Shown here piece by piece: positions 27,640 through 36,800 of a stretch of 38,674 nt of DNA. The translations under genes were made by a program, and so were the position numbers. The stretch lies in the NCBI GenBank assembly GCA_024181965.1, contig BQXS01012745.1, forward strand, positions 24,569 through 63,242, written 5' to 3'. Under the pieces are notes generated by a model. That model did not search any database. It saw only the letters and a program-made list of their open reading frames with translations, and was not told the origin of the DNA. Source of the stretch: Aduncisulcus paluster. Lineage: Eukaryota > Fornicata. How positions within the stretch are numbered: the stretch's first letter is position 1; each line of letters begins with the position of its first letter.

Positions 27640-30450
27640 ATGAATCCATGTTCATTTTGTTCTAAAGAATATAAAACCGATAAAGGAATTGACTATATAA
27701 ATTCAGAAGGAATAGTATGTTTATATTTTCCTTTCTCTGCTTATCTCACATGTATATACAATTGAATTCTAAATATTCTAATCCTAAACTGACATTTCTT
27801 TTTAAATCTTTGCGAATTTATTCAAATTCTTATTATTTATCCAAAAATATTCTAGTTATATCAATTTTGTACCGAAAAATGTCAAAAACTATTTTTATTT
27901 TACCAAAAACAATCAGATCTAGGTCCTCATGCCTATCTAACAGGAAGCACAGCGGCCACTAATGATTCAATCTTCGAAAAATCTTCAGAATTTATAACCG
28001 ATCTTTCTGACTCTAAAAAAGATTCTAATCCCCTTGATATTTCCCTTATTCAGAAAATTGATGAAATTCCTCTATCTCTTGCCGATATCAAATATCAAAA
28101 GCTTATCACTAGTACCAAAGCTCGGGATAGTGCAACTCCTCTTGGAAATATTCTTAAAGAAGCTAAACAGGTTATACTGGAACAAGAAGCCAAGAAAAGG
28201 GGTATGGTAATCACAAAAGAAGGTAAATTAGAGAAGAAATCTTGGGTGTTTGCAGGGCCAGAAAAACCTCCATCAATTATGCCAACAAAATCAGCCTATA
28301 TTGACAATTCATATGTTCCCGAAGAGATAGATCTCTCATCGACGAAGCAAGATCCATCAAAATGTACTTTTGGAGCAAGAACTCCTCACCAAGGTGGTAG
28401 GCATTTTGTTGATGATGTTAATGGGGTCAAAATGGCCGGCTTATTCACAGAAAAATCGAAGAAAAGGCATCAATCGAGGTCACTTTTGACGTCTCTTAAC
28501 CTTCATATCGATATTAAAGAGGGTTCTAGACAATCTTCACCCTCTTTAACCGGTAGCAAAGTACAGACTCCGTCAGGTGCCTCTGGTGGTGATATTACCG
28601 TTAGAAAGAAAGTAGCTATTCCTAAACCTTCATTTTCCACATATTCAGCCCCATACACCCATGGCATTGTGATGGGACAAGCAACAGGATTTGAACCCGG
28701 GAAATATGATCTGCCAAATTACTATCCATATGAAAAGAAACCTCTCTCATTCGATATTGGGGAACGCAAACCATCCCAACCCAAGAAAAAAAGGGTGGAA
28801 ACAGCTCCTCCTCTCTCGTATATCATCCCTCGTGATCTGGGTGATGACTATACCATGCTGAGTAAGGGAGGTGGATCTCGGTATAGCGCCAAAGTATGGC
28901 GGAAAATAGCCGTTGCAAAGGCTCAGCAACAACAAAAAGTGGCGGCGCAATTGGGTGCAAGCTCGAATTCTCCCAAATTTAATTCCCCCGGGTTTTCGAA
29001 TTCAAATCGTGTTGGAATTGCCCCCATGTCACCCAGCTTGAGTGCTCTCTCATCGGTTACTGGTCCTGCCAGGAAAAGGGTTCAATTCAAACAGAGTCCG
29101 GGTAGCCGTATCACTAGTGTTGGAACTCATCAAAGTGGAAGTCAAAGAAGGATTCGGGTGAAAGGATCTCCATTCGATCAGGCTAAACCAAAGCCCAGGA
29201 TTGCCAGACATGGCGGTATGATGAAAGGTGGTGTTAGTTCGAATGATTCACCCCTTGTTAAAGCTGGTAAGTTTACCCCGCAAAAGAAAAGGAATATAGT
29301 GTCCCGATTCAGCCAACCTATCCCTCGTTCGTCGTCAGTTATGGCTGCACGAAGGAAGATATCTTTTGGAGATGTCATTGATTCTTCTGAGCCAGGTTCT
29401 CCTTTCAATAGATCGAAGACATCTCTTGGGTTTCGAGAGAAATCAAGCATGATGGATGCTGATATGATGGCAGACGATACATTATCGGTGGGAACTTCCT
29501 CTGTTTCTCAAGATGAGTCTATTTCAATCTCCCCTCGTGCAACCGATGAGAAAGATATTATGAGAACCGCATTCAATCCAATGTCCGCATCATTCTCTGC
29601 CTCATCAACGACTGGGATTCAACCTATTAAATATTGTCATTATTCCGAATTTACTGATCCATCTGAATTGGATAAGAAAGCTCATCCAAGAGCTGTATCA
29701 TCAGTGGGTTTCTCCAAACAAGTTCCTTCCGGTTGTTCTGGACGTCTTGCTGCTTCGACCCCATTTGCTGAGCGGACAGTCCGTTCCACCCCTGTAAATC
29801 TTGTATCTCTCCCAGCAGCCTTTTCGAACACTCCGAAATACACTGAACAAACACAATCTGCAGCATCTGCTCGTCGAGCTCAACAGACATTCTCTACCCC
29901 CACGGCTGGCCGCATGTCAAGAAGTGCTGTATCACCTGGGTATTCAGCAAGAACCCCCATGCATGGCACATCTGGTTATCCTGCTTCTCCCTTCTCCTCT
30001 TCAATGCTGGGAACTCCCAGAAAACTAAGTGAAAAGGAGCTACTATTCAAACGGAGCAAGTTAGTAAGTCGATTCATGCGTACTCAGAATCCTTCTGATT
30101 CTCTCCATCCCGCTGATGTTCATTTTGCAAAGCAATCTTTCTCTATCATCGATAAACAACGGGGTCAGATTGAAAAACAATTAACAGACAAGTTTAAAAT
30201 GGTCAACTCGATTCAGAAACTCGTCAATGGAAATGGCACGAATACTCTGTCTTTTAGCGATGTTTATCATTTGAAACAGAAAATGCAGAAAGAACGGGAA
30301 TTGAAGCAAAAGGCAGCATTAATGAGTCCCAAGGATTCAATTATGGTTCGAAAACGTGTGGCAGGGTTTGATTTCTCCCGATCTAGAGAAACTGGTCGAT
30401 TACCAAGAAAGGACAAGAATATCCTCCAAAGATCAAAGATTATGAAATAG
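27640..30450 (+). CDS. Basic, Ser-rich protein with N-terminal L24e/TRASH-like zinc finger (two exons)
   Basis: Exon 1 is 27640-27714 (25 codons, phase 0) and exon 2 is 27856-30450; the product is 889 residues. Without splicing the large frame lacks an ATG before 28204. Splicing gives NPCSFCSKEYKTDKGIDYIN and then YQFCTEKCQKLFLF, i.e. C-x2-C ... FC-x3-C-x3-F, the pattern of ribosomal L24e/RLP24 and other TRASH-type zinc fingers. The intron falls between the two cysteine pairs. The remaining ~800 residues are rich in Ser, Pro, Lys and Arg with many SP/TP sites (residues ~330-700) and end in a basic helical segment. This suggests a disordered, phosphorylated, nucleic-acid- or microtubule-binding protein, which is inference. 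It is not L24 itself, being five times too long. Confidence 0.7.
27715..27855 (+). other. Spliceosomal intron (141 nt) in the zinc-finger gene
   Basis: Donor GTATGTTTAT at 27715, acceptor AATATTCTAG ending at 27855. The acceptor TAG is an in-frame stop for exon 2, so exon 2 cannot extend upstream. Removal unites two halves of a C2/C2 zinc finger in frame. Confidence 0.82.
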
Positions 30451-30863
30451 ATAATGATAATGTTTATATTATTCATTTGTTTTCTTTTATTATTAATTTT
30501 TATTGTTTAGTTGCTTCTCATTTGTATTTATATAAGATTTTGAAGAAAGTTTTTTTTCCATCCGCATGATCTTTGTCATTTGCTTGCATGTCGAAATATT
30601 ATATTGGATATTTTCCATTATATTGCTTTTAAGTCTTATTTCAAAGATAAATTTGTGAAAAGGTTTGTTTTTGATCGCTTTAGGCTCTTCTTTTTTTCTG
30701 ATTATTTTTCACGCTAATATCAATAGTAAAAGCTTGTTATGTATGATTTGTACAATATTAATTGTTTTTTCAAGGATTAAATGATGAAGAACTCCTTAAT
30801 TATTGATTAATAACAATTTCCTATGATTGGACAAGATATTGGCATACTCCTCTCAAGTAATAC
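30451..30863. other. 413-bp intergenic region
   Basis: Very AT-rich, with several poly-T runs (30550-30720) that could serve the 3' end of the upstream gene. A 9-codon upstream ORF (30781-30810) precedes the giant frame. No RNA gene or repeat was recognised. Confidence 0.5.
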
Positions 30864-33800
30864 ATGGAATTTTCCTTGTCGGCAAGTTTATTACTTGCTC
30901 AATCAGCTGAATTCCTATATAAATTATTACCTCGAGTCCAATTATCATATGATGCTCGAAAAAACTGTGTTGAGCAGCTTCAAGAGCTAATAATGCGTGT
31001 AAATAAGTTAATGTGTGAAAGACCTAAAGAATATGACGATAGATCTCATAGTAATCTTATATTTGATCGGTTTCGAGAATTGATTGATAAATTCCTTGTT
31101 GTGCAGGGATTTTGGTCAATATTTTCAAATCAACAGCCAGAAAAGGCTGTATCATATTTATTATTTGCAACTAAACCTGTTGATAGCTGTTTAACATCCT
31201 CTGTCTTTGTCAGCAAATTACTCTATGTTATATTTTTTTCAAGTACAACAATTGTTCATGACTTGACAATCACAATCATTAATATGTGTATTGATAATTG
31301 TATTACTGTGCTTAATAAGCTTGCTGATGAATTTGAAATGTGTTTATACGTCAGCGGTAGTTTTGTACCAATAGTTGATACAATATGCAAATATCTTCGT
31401 AAAATGAATCAAACAAGAGCCAAAAAAATCCTTTTAAATCGTCATGGTGGTTTGAATGTAACAAAACCGCCTCATTCATTCTTTTCAACAAATCATTCTA
31501 TAAGTTCTGATTCTAGTTCTAAAACCGTTTATAAAATTCATAAAATATATAAAGAACCCTCAAAATATGCTATAACATATGATTTAAAGCATGGGTCTAC
31601 TGTTTCCAATGTATTAATTGATGATGAACAAGGTGTGTTCCTTCCTTTCCTTGAACCTGTTACAATTACTCCCACCCTATTTTCCTCGCCTTCAACGTCT
31701 TCTATGCGTGTTTTATATCCTCCAAATATCCAATTATACGTCAATCATGTTGATAATCCTTTACTTTTTTTTGATGGAATGAGGATGTCAAGCCAGCCTT
31801 CCTTGGCTGATACCAGAGCAATTGGTTCAACTCAGCATGGTATACAGTACGAAACCAATGGCCAAAGCATGCCAGTGCCACCATCGAATGGATATTATTA
31901 TTCTGATGGCGTCGAAGGTGATCCCAATGATATGGAAAGATTGGCCCTTACCCAATCCAGTGGAAACATAAGTGAGTATCAAACCACACCCAATAGTCAA
32001 CAACAACCCCGATACTCAATCCATCAGTTTGGCAAAGATCCTGGTCATGGTCACCCCAGTGCTGAGACTCTGGGTCATCATGCAACGTTGGATGATAGTA
32101 ATGTCCCAAGACCTCCTCCTTTTCGACCACCCGATGCTTGTTCAGAACATATTGAATGTGGAGGCATAGCCATTGCTGATACAGCCGAAGGTATTGATAA
32201 TTCTGCCCTTCTTGCCAAGGGTATTGTCAATTTGAAATATGAGTCATCAGGTCGGATATTTCATTCCAGATCTGATGATATTTCGTCGAAAAGAACCAAA
32301 TCTTTGTTACAAATGAATCACCATACAGCACCGACTGATGACAAAGATGATGTGAAGTCTATTGCAGAAACTAAGCAAGAAGTAGCCCCTCGAACAACTC
32401 GGTATGATCCAAAAGAAGATCCAGACTATACTCCCCTTCCTACTTTAGTTCAACCAGATCCAAACGACTCATTCTCATGTTTTCTCCCTCGTGCCCGTAT
32501 GATGACACTCCACCGTCCTTCTAGTCACCAACGTTCTTCTGAATCATCCACAACGACTCCCCATAAGTCAGAGGGTTCTGGTCATTCTTGTGATTGTAAT
32601 CCATTCCATTCCCTTCTTGAGAGTCATAATAGAGATATTTATACCTATCCAATCCATAGACATCAAAACCAATGTGAATGCACAAGTAAGATGTCCCAAG
32701 GAGTTGGTTCAGCGTCGGTTTCTCAGGATTCTAGAAGCTCCTCGGTTTCATCTCGAACAGACAAAAGAGATCTCAGGAAGAGAATGGTTTCAACCGGAAC
32801 TTCTCAACGAACACGTACTAAATTGCGTTCCCACCAACATGAATATATCAATAAGCAATCGAGTAGTCATATTTCCTCAAGGATGAGCGTAAAAGCTGAT
32901 GTGTATGTCGAGGACAGCAGTGAAGATGATGATGATGTTGTTTTACACCTATCAAATGATGATGCTAGTTCTGAAGATATTCGCCATGTCAAGTCGAGCA
33001 CTTCTCTCAGAGGAATGCATCGTGTCAAGCATCGACTGAATGATACGCACTCCTCAATATTGTGTATTGAAGATGAGTTAAGCGATCAAACCACTTCATC
33101 TTCTGAATATGACGGCGAGGAACAGTGTCCTTGGTGTGGAAAGTGGCGTTCTCGGCGCCAGAAGAAGAATATTTACTCCCTTTTCTATCATCCTCATTCG
33201 TATTCTACCACAGGGGATCTGTGTTGTCCAAGTGAAGACAGTTGCTTTATTTATCCTCAATCTTTCTCAAATTTGGATCCTCGGGCGGCAACCGAAGAGG
33301 AACGAAAAGAAATGGAAATTAGCCGACTTTATTACCGGCACCTTCATTCACATATGAGAGAGAAAAGGACGAGAGTGGAGAGACCTCGTCGAAAAAAAAT
33401 ACGGAGGAAAATACGGAAAAGAAAGGAATCTTCTGATAATTCTGAGAAAGTTAAAAAGAAGCATGGTCATAGGAAGAAGAAAGAGTCAGAAAAGAAACCT
33501 CAAAGAAAACAACAACATACCCAGCCCACGATGGATGTTCTCCACACTCCTTCCGTCTCAAAGGATGGAAAACTTGACCGTCTCGATTGTTCCTCAAAGA
33601 TTCCTTCCTCTTCCCTCTCAAGAAATTCACCCCACTCTTTCCTTCCTTCTGATGATGGTCCTATCCCTTCTCCGGATTTATCATACTCCTTTAATACTCA
33701 CCTGCATGTGTGCTCTTTTCTGCAGTCGAGATCCCATCTATGCGTCAAACCCAGCACATTTATTTGGAAACCAAATTCGGACAAGAAACATCAGGGCAAG

Positions 33801-36800
33801 ACAAAGTCTTCGTTTTATAGTCAATTCCAACAATGGTCCAGTGGATATTCTTCTGGAGAAAACTCTCGAAGCTCTGCTTCATTCGCGAGTGAGGAAGTGT
33901 ATGTTTTGTATGTTGCTCAATTGTTGTCACATTCCCTTCTTACTCGAAGACAAACTCTTCAATATGGTTGTAATGCGCTTCTTGATCTGTTTTGGAAGAC
34001 TATCCTTGACCCAAATGAGGGTTTGCGGGAGGCCCAGAGAGAGCAATTAATGGGGAATCGTAGTGCACCTCCTGGCAGACCGAGTAAGTCTGTCAATTCA
34101 CATGCCCCAACATCGGCTGATCCTTCTCCTCGACCCTCACTGTATGCCCCATTGGGTTTGTCTCATAGAGTTAATGTTAATGAGGTATTTGATCGATTGA
34201 ACGAATGGATACTTAATCTGTACGAAGATAAAGATTTTGTAACAAGACGCAGACGAATTGAAACGATGAGATCCATCCCTTCAGAATCTATTCCTTTGGC
34301 TCAATTTCCTCAATATAGCAATCGTCTTGATCCATTCCATCACCATTCTCCGATCTCTGCAAGGAGTATGTTTAAACAAATGACCAATTTTGACTCTCTT
34401 TATGATGTTCCAGCTCTTCCTTGGTGGGTTGTGTGGAGCGATAATCCAATAGATAGCGCTCGGGAACAGCCCAACACCGAAGATAAGAAAAAGACCAGCA
34501 ATAATCCACAAACAGTTGTTCTAGCAAGTGAGGGGGCTCGATTCAAGCCAAGCGAAGGCAGTGATGATGTTTTCTTTGATTCATCGAAGGTTAAAGGCTC
34601 TATGACTTTTTCTTCAAGTTCTAGTATCTCCGAAGACGGACTAGAATCCCGAGAACCCGAGCGAATTACGCCTCCTCCGTTGAATTCCTTTGCTATTTCT
34701 TCACAGAATCAGACCACTTCGACCATTTCTAGTGATGTTGAAATTCCTGAGGTTGTATTCTCCTCTAGGTCTCGTCTTCAAGCTAATGAAAGTATTTCTG
34801 GCCTCTTTACTTTCCTCTATCTTCCTCCTCCTCCACCTGATTCCATGTTGCACACCCATCTGTGTACTCAAGAGGATGTATCGTTATTTTTTGCTCCATT
34901 AATTATGTGTTTTTCCATGTACCATGATCTCATTATGTGTAAAAGAGAGAGTCGATGGGAGTTAGAGTGGGAAAAGATGAGGGATGAAAATAAGAATAGG
35001 AAAGAATCCCGTCAGGAATGGAGAGATGAGATGAGGAGAGCAGAAATGATGCATTCAAAATTCTGGTGGCAAGAGCAGCAACAAGCCGCACGATCTCACA
35101 ATGAATACGAAGCCACTGAGGAATCTGACACCCAATTCGAGATAAGCAAAGGGAGTCTTGATGAATATCACTCGTTTAATCCTCAGGCGAACTCTGTTGT
35201 TGGCGTGGATCCGTTGTTGAAAGGTTCAATATATAATGAAACGAGTGACTCGGTGGCAAGGAAGAAGAACAAAGATATCCCACAGGGGAATATTCCCATT
35301 CGTATTCCCAAAGATCGTATTCCTGCATATCAACATACGACTCTTCCGATTATGTGTCCATTCCAATCCTCATCTGAGGAAAGTTGCATGTGTCTTGATT
35401 ACCCTCAGTGTGACGATACTTTCGGTTTGAAACGACACAAAACGGACGAGTCGATATGGAGTTCTCAAAAAAACAGGAGAATGATGAATGTTGTTATATT
35501 GCATACATGGACCGAAATTCAGTGCAGATTCAGAAATATGTTGAGGAAAAAAGGGTCCAAGACAGGTCATCAGAATTTTCCCTCCTCCCATGCTCGTTTT
35601 TCTGAATCTTCAAGCCTTCCTTCAACATTTACCCCCTCATTAAGTTCAACTTTGATGGCTTTGAAGTCACCCAAAGCCGATGCACTCATACAGAAAGAGT
35701 GGGATTCTCTTGAAGCCTTTCAATTGCCTGAAAATCAAGCCATTGTGTGTCCAGATGATCGTACAAACCTCACAATTGATCGAGGTTTAGTATTAAAGAG
35801 CATGTGGATTGGTCTGAAGGGAACTGAATATGAAAAAAAGAAGCTATCTTTCAAGAGGTTTAGAGATCTCCATGCTGTTCGGGCATGGAAGAGGAAATCC
35901 TGCATTAAAGAACTTGTTCAGATGATGGAAGAGGAAGATCTCATTGTTCGCCGTGAAACGAAGGCCTTCCGTATGTTACACCAAATCTATAGAAAGAAAG
36001 GAACCTTCCCGAATACAAAGAAAGGCATGAAAAGTATAATATCTCATGAAATCCAAGAACTTAGTTCACATATAAAGCGTCGCAATGCAAAATGGGAGAG
36101 CCGAAGAAAAGTTATGAATTCAATCATTTCAACTATTTCAACCTCGAGGATTCCAACCTTGGATGATGTGGAAAAGGAGGATGAAATTCGGTTCCTTGAA
36201 AGATTATTTGTGATTGGCAAACATTTTCCTCATCATTCTAACAATTCATACACTCCATATCTTGCTTTCTCTTCCTCTGATGAGAATATTGCTCTAAAAT
36301 TAGATCAGGTGGAGTGGTTTGCGCAACTTATTGGTTATTCTGAACCTGATGGGGATGATGATAATGAATTAAATGTTGTCAACTCGCCTGCAGCATTGAT
36401 AAGACTTTTATTCCCATACCTTCCTCCAAACTATATATCTCCATTCAAAACTTCTGTTACTCCGTTCGTTCCTGGTTCTGATGTTCGGCAACGAGGAATG
36501 CTGGAGCTTGAGGAAGACAGTGATTTTGATCTCGCAGCTCTCAGCATGGATAGTGTTGATTCGACTGCCAGTATGTCAGTGTCATACACGTCTCCAAGTG
36601 TCACAAGAGACTCGTCATCACAACATCAGCCATGGGCTCAAAACAAGGGACAGGTGAATCAAGATATGAAATCAGCGAAAAACTCATATTCTGGTTCACA
36701 TTCATCAATTAGTGGCTCTCCAAGTTCTTCTGTGACCTCTATCATTCCGCTTCCTGCCAATATTTATCCTTCATTCCTCTCATTTGTGAGAAATATGCGA

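Noticed and set aside
27717-27962. 81-codon ORF overlapping the start of the zinc-finger gene
   Set aside because: It lies mostly in the intron and runs out of frame with the large exon. Splicing explains the region better.
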